NCBI RefSeq assembly: GCF_039541855.1
Contig: NZ_BAABHA010000001.1
Location: forward strand, 186,001-250,000
Origin: Solirubrum koreensis
Lineage (GTDB): Bacteria; Bacteroidota; Bacteroidia; Cytophagales; Hymenobacteraceae
Direction: 5' to 3'
DNA: 64,000 nt
Part shown: positions 34,191 through 42,348 of the stretch, piece after piece
How the letters are laid out: every line of letters starts with the position of its first letter
Position numbering within the stretch: position 1 is the stretch's first letter
Notes under the pieces: generated by a model
Databases searched by the model: none
The model's input: the letters and a program-made list of their open reading frames with translations, nothing else
Told to the model about the DNA's origin: nothing
Program-made: the position numbers and the translations under genes

Positions 34191-34229
34191 TATTTTCTTA
34201 AATGCAACATTGTTGCATTTAAGAAAATA
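34191..34229. promoter_or_regulatory. 39-bp perfect palindrome, candidate Fur/Zur-type operator
   Basis: Arms of 18 bp (34191-34208 and 34212-34229) are exact reverse complements around ATT. The inner part reads TGCAACATTGTTGCA, a 6-3-6 dyad of the kind bound by Fur-family dimers. The right arm contains the -33 TTG of the following promoter, so a bound repressor would block it. Binding by the neighbouring regulator is inferred. Confidence 0.7.
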
Positions 34230-34242
34230 GGGTTTACCTTTG
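34213..34242 (+). promoter_or_regulatory. Bacteroidota-type promoter overlapped by the palindrome
   Basis: TTG at 34213-34215, 19 bp, then TACCTTTG at 34235-34242, matching the TTG / TAnnTTTG consensus. The -33 part lies inside the 39-bp palindrome. Confidence 0.65.
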
Positions 34243-34477
34243 TCGGGCTGCGGCGAAGCTGTGGGGCAGTAAGGATCTGTGTTTGCGCTGCCGCCCCCGG
34301 GCCTTAATTCCTTATTGATTACGCTGCTGTGCTTGGCGGCCTGCTGAGTGCGCAACGCGCCTCGCGAAACCTGGAGTCAAAAGGCAAGGCTCCCGGCTGC
34401 GTGAGCAAAGCGAAGGGAGCGACCTAACCCGGTTTGCCCCGCCGGCCTGGGTTTCTCATTTTCAAACTCATATCGTC
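34243..34477 (+). other. Long untranslated leader of the oxidoreductase gene
   Basis: If the promoter at 34213-34242 is used, the transcript has about 230 nt before the ATG at 34478. The leader contains short GC-rich inverted segments such as CTCCC / GGGAG around 34400, but no known riboswitch motif that I recognise. Confidence 0.4.
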
Positions 34478-35401
34478 ATGCATAACTCACCCGAAATCGT
34501 GATTGTGGGAGCTAGTCACGCCGGCCTGAGCGCCGCCCTCACCCTGGGCCGCTCGCGCCGCCGCGTACTGGTGCTCGATGGTGGTCCGCCGCGCAACGCG
34601 CCCGCGGCCCACGCGCACAACTTTTACACCCAAGACGGTACCCCGCCCGCCGAGCTGCTGCGCCTCGGCCGCCAGCAGCTTGCGCCCTACGATGTGGAAA
34701 TTCGGGGTGTAGCGGCCCAAACTGCCCGCGTTACGCCCACCGGCTTCGCCCTCACCCTGGCCGACGGAACGGACGTAAGCACCGGCAGCCTTATTCTGGC
34801 CACCGGCATGCTGGACCTGCTGCCCGCCGTGCCCGGTTTGCGGGAAAAGTGGGGGCAGGGCGTGTATCACTGCCCGTACTGCCACGGCTGGGAAGTGCGC
34901 GACCAGCGCGTGGCCATTTACGGACGCGGGCAGTTAGGCTTTCACCTAGCCGTGCTGCTCAACCATTGGTGCCCGCAGCCGACGCTATGCACCGATGGCC
35001 CGGCCGAACTGGACGACGACCAGCGCGCCACGTTGAATCAGCTGGGCATTCGGGTGGTGGAAACGCCCGTAACGGCACTGGTGCCCACCGCTCACGGCGT
35101 GGAGGCCGTAGCCTTTGCCGATGGCTCGCTGCTGCCGGTTGACGCCGTTTTTGCTCGTGCGCCCCAGCAGCAGCGCACCGATTTGGCCGCCCAGCTTGGG
35201 TGTGCTTCCACCGAGGACGGCCTTTACGTGAAAGTAGACGCCATGGGACTAACCACGGTGCCCGGCGTGTACGCAGCCGGCGACCTTGCCAAGCCTCTGC
35301 AGCAGGTGGTAGCCGCCGCCGCTGCTGGCGCCGCCGCTGCGGCCATGCTCAATAACCAGTTGATCTTCAGTGAGGCCGAGCTTCAACAACACCAGTACTA
35401 A
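34478..35401 (+). CDS. NAD(P)/FAD-dependent oxidoreductase, thioredoxin-reductase-like
   Basis: 307 residues. FAD site GASHAGLSAALTLG (11-24), redox pair C132-x2-C135 in YHCPYCHGWEV, and the C-terminal FAD motif VPGVYAAGDLAKP. The usual second dinucleotide motif GxGxxG is replaced by YGRGQLG, which is weak, so NADPH use is not certain. It belongs to the TrxB-like group that includes GliT/HlmI-type disulfide oxidoreductases. It lies downstream of the palindrome-controlled promoter; a MerC gene follows after 114 bp. Confidence 0.85.
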   Translation: MHNSPEIVIVGASHAGLSAALTLGRSRRRVLVLDGGPPRNAPAAHAHNFYTQDGTPPAELLRLGRQQLAPYDVEIRGVAAQTARVTPTGFALTLADGTDVSTGSLILATGMLDLLPAVPGLREKWGQGVYHCPYCHGWEVRDQRVAIYGRGQLGFHLAVLLNHWCPQPTLCTDGPAELDDDQRATLNQLGIRVVETPVTALVPTAHGVEAVAFADGSLLPVDAVFARAPQQQRTDLAAQLGCASTEDGLYVKVDAMGLTTVPGVYAAGDLAKPLQQVVAAAAAGAAAAAMLNNQLIFSEAELQQHQY

Positions 35402-35515
35402 CTAGGGCAACAGCGCAGCTATTAAGCGTTTGCGTTGCGGGGCTGCCCCGAAACAAGCCCACAACCGCTGCCACGCTTGAGCTCGTGCTCTAAGCCGGTA
35501 GCTTTTCTACTCCGC

Positions 35516-35890
35516 ATGAAAGTTTACGTTTTGCGCGTTATGGCCGATTACGGCGGCATGCTGAATGCCGGCCTTTGCCTGCTGCATTGTACCGTGGGGC
35601 CCGTACTGCTCGCATTTCTGAGTGTACGTCAGCATTCATCTGAGCTGTGGGAAGGCGTGTTTCTGGTCATGAGCGGGCTGTTGGTAGCGGTGGCAACCTG
35701 GCGAATGTCGTCGGTGGGCTTGCGGTTGGGGCTTTGGGGCTTTTTCGGGGTGTTTGTGGCGGCGGGCTTGCTGAGTGAGTCATACCCGTGGCTGGAGCTG
35801 GTGCAATACGCGGCTTCTGTGGGGCTGATGGGCACGCATCTGCTTAACCTGCGCTACAGTCGCCGCTGCATTGCCCATGCTGGCCGCTAA
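35516..35890 (+). CDS. MerC domain-containing membrane protein
   Basis: 124 residues with four hydrophobic segments. GMLNAGLCLLHCTVGPVLLA carries the cysteine-containing first helix typical of MerC proteins, which in mercury operons bind Hg(II). Chromosomal MerC-like proteins in Bacteroidota are often found near metal-responsive Fur-family genes; their cargo is unknown. The open frame extends upstream, but this ATG starts just before the first helix. There are no other mer genes here. Confidence 0.78.
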   Translation: MKVYVLRVMADYGGMLNAGLCLLHCTVGPVLLAFLSVRQHSSELWEGVFLVMSGLLVAVATWRMSSVGLRLGLWGFFGVFVAAGLLSESYPWLELVQYAASVGLMGTHLLNLRYSRRCIAHAGR

Positions 35891-36025
35891 CGAGGACGGC
35901 AACGGGTGGGCAAAACGACCGGCGGGCCGTAGGGCAGCCGGCCGTTCCCGCAGAGCGGGTGCCGGGCAACCCTTTCCGCAGGGCCTGCATCTGAGCCGTT
36001 CAGACGCTTCTTACCCGAACGGCAT

Positions 36026-39000
36026 ATGCGGCTAACCTACAACCACCTGAACAACCTCGTCGGCGCGCTGGTGCTGCTGGCTTCCTTCACCACGTATTGG
36101 CTCACGCTGGAGCCCACGGTGAGTTTCTGGGACTGCGGCGAGTTCATTGCCAGCGCCAACAAGCTGCAGGTGCCGCACCCGCCCGGCGCGCCGCTGTTCT
36201 TGCTGCTGGGCCGCGCCGCTTCGCTCTTCGCCGGCGCCGATGTGGCGCAGGTTCCGTTGTGGGTAAACGGCTTGTCGGCGCTGAGCAGCGCGTTTACGGT
36301 GCTGTTCCTGTTCTGGACCATCACCATTCTGGCCAAAAAGCTCGTGCTCGGCCGCCCCGGCATGCACGACGACCGCGGCCTGGAGCCCAGCTCCGGTCAA
36401 ACGCTGCTCATTCTGGGCAGCGGTGTGGTAGGCGCCCTGGCGCTGGCCTTTTCCGACTCGTTCTGGTTTAACGCCGTCGAGGCCGAGGTGTACGCGCTAT
36501 CGAGCCTGGGTACGGCCGTGGTGGTGTGGCTGATGCTGAAGTGGGAGAACCGCGCCCACGAGGCCGATTCCGACAAGTGGCTCGTTCTTATTGCCTACGT
36601 TATTGGTCTGTGCATCGGGGTTCACTTGCTGAACTTGCTGGCCATTCCGGCCCTGGCCTTTATCTACTATTTCCGCCGTACGGCGCAGCCCAACCGCCGC
36701 GGCGGCCTGGTAACGCTGGCCGTGAGCGGGGCATTGGTGCTGGGTATTCTGATGGGCGTTATTCCGGGCTTGCCTTCGGTGGCAGGCGCTTTGGAGGTGT
36801 TCGTGGTAAACAGCTTCGGCCTGCCGTTTAACAGCGGCGTGGTGTTGTTTGTCGGTTTGCTGGTAGGCTTAATCGTGGGTGGTTTGCGCTATACCAAACG
36901 CCGGCAGCTGCAGCTGTTGCACACGGGCTTGCTTGGCTTTGTGTTCGTGCTCATCGGCTACACGTCGTATTTGATGGTGCCCATCCGCTCGGGCTTTAAT
37001 CCCGTCATCGACGAAAACAACCCCGACGAGGTGCTGTCGTTCGTAAGCTACCTGAAGCGCGAGCAGTACGGCGACCGGCCGCTGCTTTACGGCCCGCAGT
37101 TCAATGCCCAACCCATCGACCAAACAGAGGGCGCGCCGCGCTACGTGCGCCAAGGCAGCAAGTACGTGGTAGCCGAACACCGCCTCGAAACCATTTACCG
37201 CGCCGAGGACAAAACCCTGTTGCCGCGCCTGTACAGCAACCTACCCGGCCACGTGCGTGAGTACCAGAAGTGGACCGACGTGCAGCCCGATCAGAAGCCC
37301 ACCATGGCTCAAAACCTGGCGTTTCTGTTTCGGTACCAAATCGGGCACATGTACACGCGCTACTTCCTTTGGAACTTCGTAGGCCGCGAGGCCGATGTGC
37401 AGCAGGCCGGCGTGCTATGGCCTACTAGCGCCAGTAAAAACGGCCTGCCCGCCGAACTAGCCGATAACCGCGCCCGCAACAATTACTTTGCCCTGCCCTT
37501 GCTGCTGGGCGTAGCGGGCCTGCTGTTCCAGCTGCGCCGCGACCGGCGCAACGCCTTGGTGGTGGGCATGTTGTTCGTTCTCACGGGCCTCGCGGTGGTG
37601 CTGTACCTAAACCAGCCGCCCACCGAACCGCGCGAGCGGGACTACGCCTTCGCCGGCTCGTACTACGCGTTTGCCATTTGGCTGGGCCTGGGCGTGGTGG
37701 CGGTGGCCGAGGGCTTGCGCCGGGTAGTGCAGCAGGAACGCCTACGTGCCGTGGCTGCCTCACTGCTCTGCCTGGGCGTGCCTTTCCTGATGGCCCAGCA
37801 GAACTGGGACGACCACGACCGCAGCGGCCGTTACGCCGCGCTGGACTGGGCCAAGAACATGCTCAACAGCGTGGCGCCAAACGCCATTCTCATCACTTAC
37901 GCCGACAACGACACCTTTCCGCTCTGGTACGCCCAGCAAGTGGAAGGCGTGCGCCCCGACGTGCGCGTGGCCGTCGTGTCGTACCTGAACACCGACTGGT
38001 ACCTCGACCAGATGCAGCAGCGCCACGGACCCTCGGCGCCGTGGCCCATGACTTTGCAGCACCAGGATTTCGCCCAGGGCACGAATGACTATTTGCCCTT
38101 CGTGCCGAACCCGGGTGTGCAGGCCGTGAACGTGAAAGAGTTTATGCAGCTGGTACGCCAAAATAGCCCGCTGCTGCAAGTGCAAACGCAAAGCGGCAAG
38201 TCGTTGCTCTCGTACCCCACGCCCAATTTTTACCTTGATGTAGATACCGCTGCCGTGCGCCGGTTGAGCATTGTGCCGGCGGAGCGCCGCACCCAACTGG
38301 TAGCGCGCATGCAGTGGAGTGTGGGCAAAGATGCGCTGGAGAAAAAGCAGCTGGCCCTACTCGATTTGCTGGCCACCAACAACTGGCAGCGGCCCGTTTA
38401 TTTCTCCACCAGCATGGACCCGCGCGAGTACCTAGGCCTCGATAACTACCTGCAGCTCGAAGGCTTGGCGTACCGCGTACTGCCCGTGGCCGCACCCGCC
38501 GTTACCGCCGACCCCAATGCCGCACCGGAAATAGGAACCGTGGCCCGCGAACTGCTCGACGATTCGCTGATGCGCAGGTTTGCCTACCGCAACCTGCACT
38601 TGCCCAAAGTGTATTTCGATGAGCAGCAGCGCCGCCTCATGGGCCAGTACCGCCAGCAATTCGCCCGCCTCGCGCACGCGCACATGGCAGCCGGCGACCC
38701 AGCCCGCGCTCAACAGGTAATCGACAAGTGCCTGCGCGTGCTGCCCGACGATTCCATTCCGTACGATGCCTCATCGGCGGATTTGGTGGCGCCGCTGGTG
38801 CAGCTCGGGCAAGCTCCGCGGGCGCACCAAATGATGGACCTGATGACCAACCGCGCCCAACAGGCCCTGGCCTACTACACCACCCACGAACCCGCCCGTT
38901 TCGACCGCGAAATTCAGTCGAACGTAGTTATGCTAAGCCGCCTCTACCAAGCTGCCGCCGACACCAACGACCAGGCCCGCGCTACCCGCATTGCGCAGCT

Positions 39001-39028
39001 GTTTCAGCAGTACGTACCGCGTTCTTAG
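36026..39028 (+). CDS. DUF2723 family membrane protein (predicted glycosyltransferase)
   Basis: 1000 residues. The N-terminal half has about ten transmembrane helices; TVSFWDCGEFIASANKLQVP with the acidic loop after helix 1, then HPPGAPLFLLLGRA, is the hallmark of DUF2723, which resembles protein O-mannosyltransferases (GT-C fold). The C-terminal half is soluble (about 590-1000) with NAILITYADNDTFPLWYAQQ and TPR-like helices at the end. In Bacteroidota such proteins are thought to take part in protein O-glycosylation or surface polysaccharide assembly; this is family knowledge, not visible here. Single gene. Confidence 0.88.
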   Translation: MRLTYNHLNNLVGALVLLASFTTYWLTLEPTVSFWDCGEFIASANKLQVPHPPGAPLFLLLGRAASLFAGADVAQVPLWVNGLSALSSAFTVLFLFWTITILAKKLVLGRPGMHDDRGLEPSSGQTLLILGSGVVGALALAFSDSFWFNAVEAEVYALSSLGTAVVVWLMLKWENRAHEADSDKWLVLIAYVIGLCIGVHLLNLLAIPALAFIYYFRRTAQPNRRGGLVTLAVSGALVLGILMGVIPGLPSVAGALEVFVVNSFGLPFNSGVVLFVGLLVGLIVGGLRYTKRRQLQLLHTGLLGFVFVLIGYTSYLMVPIRSGFNPVIDENNPDEVLSFVSYLKREQYGDRPLLYGPQFNAQPIDQTEGAPRYVRQGSKYVVAEHRLETIYRAEDKTLLPRLYSNLPGHVREYQKWTDVQPDQKPTMAQNLAFLFRYQIGHMYTRYFLWNFVGREADVQQAGVLWPTSASKNGLPAELADNRARNNYFALPLLLGVAGLLFQLRRDRRNALVVGMLFVLTGLAVVLYLNQPPTEPRERDYAFAGSYYAFAIWLGLGVVAVAEGLRRVVQQERLRAVAASLLCLGVPFLMAQQNWDDHDRSGRYAALDWAKNMLNSVAPNAILITYADNDTFPLWYAQQVEGVRPDVRVAVVSYLNTDWYLDQMQQRHGPSAPWPMTLQHQDFAQGTNDYLPFVPNPGVQAVNVKEFMQLVRQNSPLLQVQTQSGKSLLSYPTPNFYLDVDTAAVRRLSIVPAERRTQLVARMQWSVGKDALEKKQLALLDLLATNNWQRPVYFSTSMDPREYLGLDNYLQLEGLAYRVLPVAAPAVTADPNAAPEIGTVARELLDDSLMRRFAYRNLHLPKVYFDEQQRRLMGQYRQQFARLAHAHMAAGDPARAQQVIDKCLRVLPDDSIPYDASSADLVAPLVQLGQAPRAHQMMDLMTNRAQQALAYYTTHEPARFDREIQSNVVMLSRLYQAAADTNDQARATRIAQLFQQYVPRS

Positions 39029-39184
39029 AGCGGTTCTCAGGATGGCGGACCCCACCCCCGGCCCCTCCCCCGTAGGGAGGGGTGCGTTCTGCTAAAAAAT
39101 GAAATTGTTGCGGACGTCTGGCACCCCTCCCTACGGGGGAGGGGCCGGGGGTGGGGTCCCCATACACCAAGCTGAGAACCGCTC
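39028..39184. repeat. Nested inverted-repeat element (MITE/REP-like)
   Basis: Outer arms of 13 bp (39028-39040, 39172-39184) enclose inner arms of 39 bp (39047-39085, 39121-39159); all pairs are perfect. The inner arm starts GGACCCCACCCCCGGCCCCT. It begins at the last base of the DUF2723 stop codon and may act as its terminator. Its core resembles the two elements inside pbpC. Confidence 0.85.
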
Positions 39185-39264
39185 CTAAGCCTCAGGCTCA
39201 TGCCTAACTTCCAGGCAACTCAGCGCACGGCAACCTGCGTTTAGGCCTTGCGTTCAGAACAGGC

Positions 39265-39792
39265 ATGAGCCGAGGTTTTGTAAAAGAAGACGACTCGCAG
39301 CAGCCGCCCATTATTCCGCCGCGGGCGGCGCTGCCACCCAATACGCCCAACTACGTGACGCCACGTGGCCTGGAGCAACTGCGCGAGGAGCTAGCCGGGC
39401 TGGAAGCCGAACGCGCCCGTGCCGAGGCCAACCGCGACAACGATACCGACCGCACCCGGCAACTGAGCTTGCTAAACGGCCAGCTCAGCCAATTAAATAG
39501 CCGCATTGCCAGCGCCAAAGTGGTGGATCCACGTAGCCAACCCACCGACGAAGTGCGGTTTGGCGCTACCGTAACGTTGCGCACCCGTAGCGGTGGCAAG
39601 GTGGGCTTCGAGCGGAAGTTCACCATCGTGGGTGTGGACGAAGCCTCCGTAGCCGAGGGCAAAGTGGCGTTTGTAGCGCCCGTAGCGCGGGTTGTGCAGG
39701 GTGCTAAGCTGGGCCAGCTCGTCACGCTGAAACTTGGCCCGCGAGAGGAGGAAGTAGAGGTAACAGGCATTGCGTACGACGGTGGCTTATAG
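39265..39792 (+). CDS. GreA/GreB family transcription elongation factor
   Basis: 175 residues. N-terminal SRGFVKEDD and a proline-rich stretch are the GreB-like opening seen in Bacteroidota. The coiled coil (LEQLREELAGLEAERARAEA) inserts into the RNA polymerase channel in the family, and the C-terminal FKBP-like domain binds the enzyme (VRFGATVTLRT). It should rescue backtracked polymerase by transcript cleavage. The acidic tip residues expected in the coiled-coil loop (DNDTDR) are present. Confidence 0.82.
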   Translation: MSRGFVKEDDSQQPPIIPPRAALPPNTPNYVTPRGLEQLREELAGLEAERARAEANRDNDTDRTRQLSLLNGQLSQLNSRIASAKVVDPRSQPTDEVRFGATVTLRTRSGGKVGFERKFTIVGVDEASVAEGKVAFVAPVARVVQGAKLGQLVTLKLGPREEEVEVTGIAYDGGL

Positions 39793-39824
39793 CGGGCTGC
39801 GGTTTCCACAAATCGGCAGTAACG

Positions 39825-39832
39825 TAGCTTTG
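39825..39832 (+). promoter_or_regulatory. Candidate -7 promoter element (TAGCTTTG)
   Basis: Perfect TAnnTTTG box 34 bp before the bestrophin ATG. Near the -33 position only TTTC is seen. Confidence 0.45.
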
Positions 39833-39866
39833 CAACGGGGCACGGTGTTGCCCCGCTTGCTGCCTT

Positions 39867-40793
39867 ATGATTGTTTACAAATCCAGTGACTGGTGGGATG
39901 CGTTTCGCCACCTGCACAAGTCCTCCGTCATCCGCAAACTCCTAAAGCGGGTGGTGCTGGTGGGGCTTTACGGAACCGTGGTGGCGTTGCTGGGGCGCGG
40001 CGTCATGAACTTGAAGTTCACCGTTGATCCGCAGTATTTCTCGCTGCTGGGCATCCTGCTCAGTTTGTTGCTGGCCTTCCGTACCAATACCGCCTACGAC
40101 CGTTTCTGGGAGGGCCGCCGCCAGTGGGGCCAGCTTATCAACAGCTGCCGGAACCTGGCCGTGCTGCTGCACGCCCGCCTGCCCGCCTCCGACCGCGAAA
40201 ACCGTTTCCACCTGGCCAAGCTGCTCTCCAATTTTCCCATGGCCCTCGACGGCCACCTGCGCGGCGGCGTGCGCTTCGAAAAGCTTGAAGACCTTGGGCC
40301 TGAGCTGATGGAGCAGCTAAGTCAGGCCAGCCACGTGCCCTCGTTGCTCTCGGCCACGCTGCAGGAGTACTACGAGCAGCTGCTGCGCCAAGAACTGATT
40401 TTGCCCATACACCTGCTGGCCATTCAGCGCCACCACGAAGTGCTGCTGGACGTTACGGGCGCCTGCGAGCGAATTCAGCGCACGCCCATACCATTCTCGT
40501 ACAGCTTCTTCATTAAGGCCTTTATTTCGGTTTTCCTGATGGTGATGCCGCTGGTGCTGCTCACGGCCTACGGCTATTTTATGGTGCCCATTACCATGTT
40601 CGGCGCCTTCGCCCTGCTGGGCGTGGAAATGATTGGCGACGAAATCGAAGACCCATTCGGCAAAGACAGCAACGACCTGCCGCTGACCCAAATGTCGAAC
40701 CGGATTCGGGTGAACGTGCACGAAATTCTGGGCGTGGAGCTGAACGAGGAAAAGAAGGCCCTGGCCGCCGCGCCGTACAGCGTGGTGTTCTAA
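39867..40793 (+). CDS. Bestrophin family ion channel
   Basis: 308 residues. SLLGILLSLLLAFRTNTAYDRFWEGRRQWGQ contains the conserved RxNxAYDRxxEGR stretch of bacterial bestrophins (UPF0187), with four membrane helices (two near the start, two around 210-250: FISVFLMVMPLVLLTAYGYF). IEDPFGKDSNDLP is the conserved C-terminal loop. Bacterial members are pentameric channels, usually cation-selective. The stop overlaps that of the opposite gene by 4 bp. Confidence 0.9.
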   Translation: MIVYKSSDWWDAFRHLHKSSVIRKLLKRVVLVGLYGTVVALLGRGVMNLKFTVDPQYFSLLGILLSLLLAFRTNTAYDRFWEGRRQWGQLINSCRNLAVLLHARLPASDRENRFHLAKLLSNFPMALDGHLRGGVRFEKLEDLGPELMEQLSQASHVPSLLSATLQEYYEQLLRQELILPIHLLAIQRHHEVLLDVTGACERIQRTPIPFSYSFFIKAFISVFLMVMPLVLLTAYGYFMVPITMFGAFALLGVEMIGDEIEDPFGKDSNDLPLTQMSNRIRVNVHEILGVELNEEKKALAAAPYSVVF

Positions 40794-41245
40794 AACGGGC
40801 GGTACCGAAAGTACTTGGGCTTGAGCCGGCGCCGCACATACGACGGTAGCGGTTCGCCTTGCTCGTAAGCGGCAATAATTTGCTCGCCGCGGTGCTTGCC
40901 GAACCGTTTGGTGCGCAGCAGGCCGTAGCCCATCATGGCGCTGCCGAACAGCCAGTCCCGGTTCGTGTCGATGCGTTGGCCGGTGGAGGTGCCGGGCGGG
41001 CGCAATGCCGTGGTTACGGCCGCCTCGGCCAGCACGGCGCTGCCGGCGGCCGTGTAGCCCAGCGCCCCCTTGCTGCGCAAGCCAAACAGGTTGCGCACGG
41101 CCCGAATGGTATCGGCGGGGGAGTAGCGCGCCGTAGCGAGGGTGTTTGCCGGCCCCGCGGCAGGAGCTACAGCCGTGGTTTGTGCGAAGACGGGCTGGCA
41201 AACGGCCGTAAGCAAGAGTAGGAGGGGAGTAGCGAGGTAGCGCAT
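40790..41245 (-). CDS. Secreted protein of unknown function
   Basis: 151 residues at the ATG chosen. Signal peptide (YLATPLLLLLTAVCQPVFAQ), an Ala/Pro-rich linker, then a mixed domain with SKGALGYTAAGSAVLAEAAV and a basic C-terminus (YVRRRLKPKYFRYRPF). The frame is open 44 residues upstream, but only this start yields a signal peptide. Function unknown. Tail-to-tail with bestrophin. Confidence 0.65.
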   Translation of the reverse strand: MRYLATPLLLLLTAVCQPVFAQTTAVAPAAGPANTLATARYSPADTIRAVRNLFGLRSKGALGYTAAGSAVLAEAAVTTALRPPGTSTGQRIDTNRDWLFGSAMMGYGLLRTKRFGKHRGEQIIAAYEQGEPLPSYVRRRLKPKYFRYRPF

Positions 41246-41330
41246 CGTAACTAATGATAAGTAGATTGGCTGGGGCGTTGCAAGCCAGTAGCAATAAGGC
41301 TGCTGGCGGCTTGTTGAGTAAATTATAGCC

Positions 41331-41927
41331 TCAAGAGCGAGGCAGCAAATCAACATCAATGATGCCGCCGGAACCATTAAGGCGGCGCAGCTGATGAATG
41401 CTGGTCGCGTCGAAATCGTGCAGCGTAAGCAGGGCTTCCAGCAAACGGTGCTGGCGGGCTTTTTCGGCCTGCATAAACGGGTCGGCGGCTACCACGGCTT
41501 CCAGGCCGCGGCGGCTGGGACTCAGGTTCTGGTAGTCCTGCACGAACATATCCACGCTGTCCATGGCAGCGGTAGCGCAATTATGCAGGTGGCTTTCCAG
41601 CTTGTCGGTCAGGAATTGCAGGGCCTCGTTCAGGGCAATGCACGCATCCACGGCGTACGAGGTCAGCGGGCTTTTCGAGGCGTTTAGGGCGGGCGTTACC
41701 AGCTCCAGCTTTTCGAGCAGCGAAGCGGCTTCCTGCTTGTGAAACTCCCCGAGGCCGGAGTTGTAGAGCAGCTCCACGCCGCGCTCATACACAACCGGGC
41801 TACCCCAGCTCTCAGCTTCACAAAACGCCTGGTATTGCGGGTACAGCCGTTCGCAAACCAGCCCGGCAAAAACAGCTTTCTGGCGGTCGGATAACCCAAT
41901 GATTTGCGTTTCGATGTCGTCTCTCAT
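41331..41927 (-). CDS. DUF416 family protein (YjaG-like)
   Basis: 198 residues, soluble. AVFAGLVCERLYPQYQAFCE at the N-terminus and TSYAVDACIALNEALQFL in the centre match DUF416, exemplified by E. coli YjaG, whose role is unknown. Length is normal. A -7 promoter box ends only a few bases before the ATG, so the message may be leaderless. Confidence 0.8.
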   Translation of the reverse strand: MRDDIETQIIGLSDRQKAVFAGLVCERLYPQYQAFCEAESWGSPVVYERGVELLYNSGLGEFHKQEAASLLEKLELVTPALNASKSPLTSYAVDACIALNEALQFLTDKLESHLHNCATAAMDSVDMFVQDYQNLSPSRRGLEAVVAADPFMQAEKARQHRLLEALLTLHDFDATSIHQLRRLNGSGGIIDVDLLPRS

Positions 41928-41931
41928 GCCG

Positions 41932-41939
41932 CAAAGCTA
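41932..41939 (-). promoter_or_regulatory. Candidate -7 promoter element (TAGCTTTG, minus strand)
   Basis: Read on the minus strand it is a perfect TAnnTTTG box, 4 bp upstream of the DUF416 start. If real, the transcript starts at or just inside the start codon. Confidence 0.35.
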
Positions 41940-41978
41940 CCCCACAATGCTTGGCTTCCTGTACCAAGTGGGGTGGAG

Positions 41979-42344
41979 CTACTCGGATGGACAATACACC
42001 TTGGTAACCCGGGCCTCAAAGTCAAAAATTATACGACACGATAGGGAGGAGCCCGGTGGAACACGATAGTAGTAAGCTAGGGTTTGTGGTACCCGTTCAT
42101 CCCTAGAGCTATCCATTGGCTCGCCCATAATGGCTTTAACCTCAGCCCGGCTCATTCCCTGTCGGATGCTCTTGCTGTGCTGCTGATTTAAGTGACCTTG
42201 CCGGGCTTCCGGGCTCCAGTGTTCGTTATAAATAGTGTACAAAAACAGCAGAGGAAGAGCAAGGCAAATAGCTACCGATACCGCTTGTATAATTGCCCAC
42301 ACCATTTTTGCGGGCTTCAATACATAGCGCAACATTTCATTCAT
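41979..42344 (-). CDS. Membrane-anchored SmpA/OmlA-like small protein
   Basis: 121 residues. One membrane helix (MVWAIIQAVSVAICLALPLLFLYTI without the flanks), then QGMSRAEVKAIMGEPMDSS, which is the GMxxxxVxxxMGxP pattern of the SmpA/OmlA (BamE-like) fold. No lipobox, so it is held by the helix rather than a lipid. Function unknown. It ends upstream of the DUF416 gene and begins 4 bp after the AraC gene's stop, so it may be cotranscribed with it. Confidence 0.65.
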   Translation of the reverse strand: MNEMLRYVLKPAKMVWAIIQAVSVAICLALPLLFLYTIYNEHWSPEARQGHLNQQHSKSIRQGMSRAEVKAIMGEPMDSSRDERVPQTLAYYYRVPPGSSLSCRIIFDFEARVTKVYCPSE

Positions 42345-42348
42345 AATT

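Noticed and set aside
34243..34477. Cobalamin or TPP riboswitch
   Set aside because: The conserved boxes of these classes are not found in the leader.
35516..35890. Mercury-resistance operon
   Set aside because: Only a MerC-type protein is present; there is no MerA, MerT, MerP or MerR, and the oxidoreductase is TrxB-like rather than MerA.
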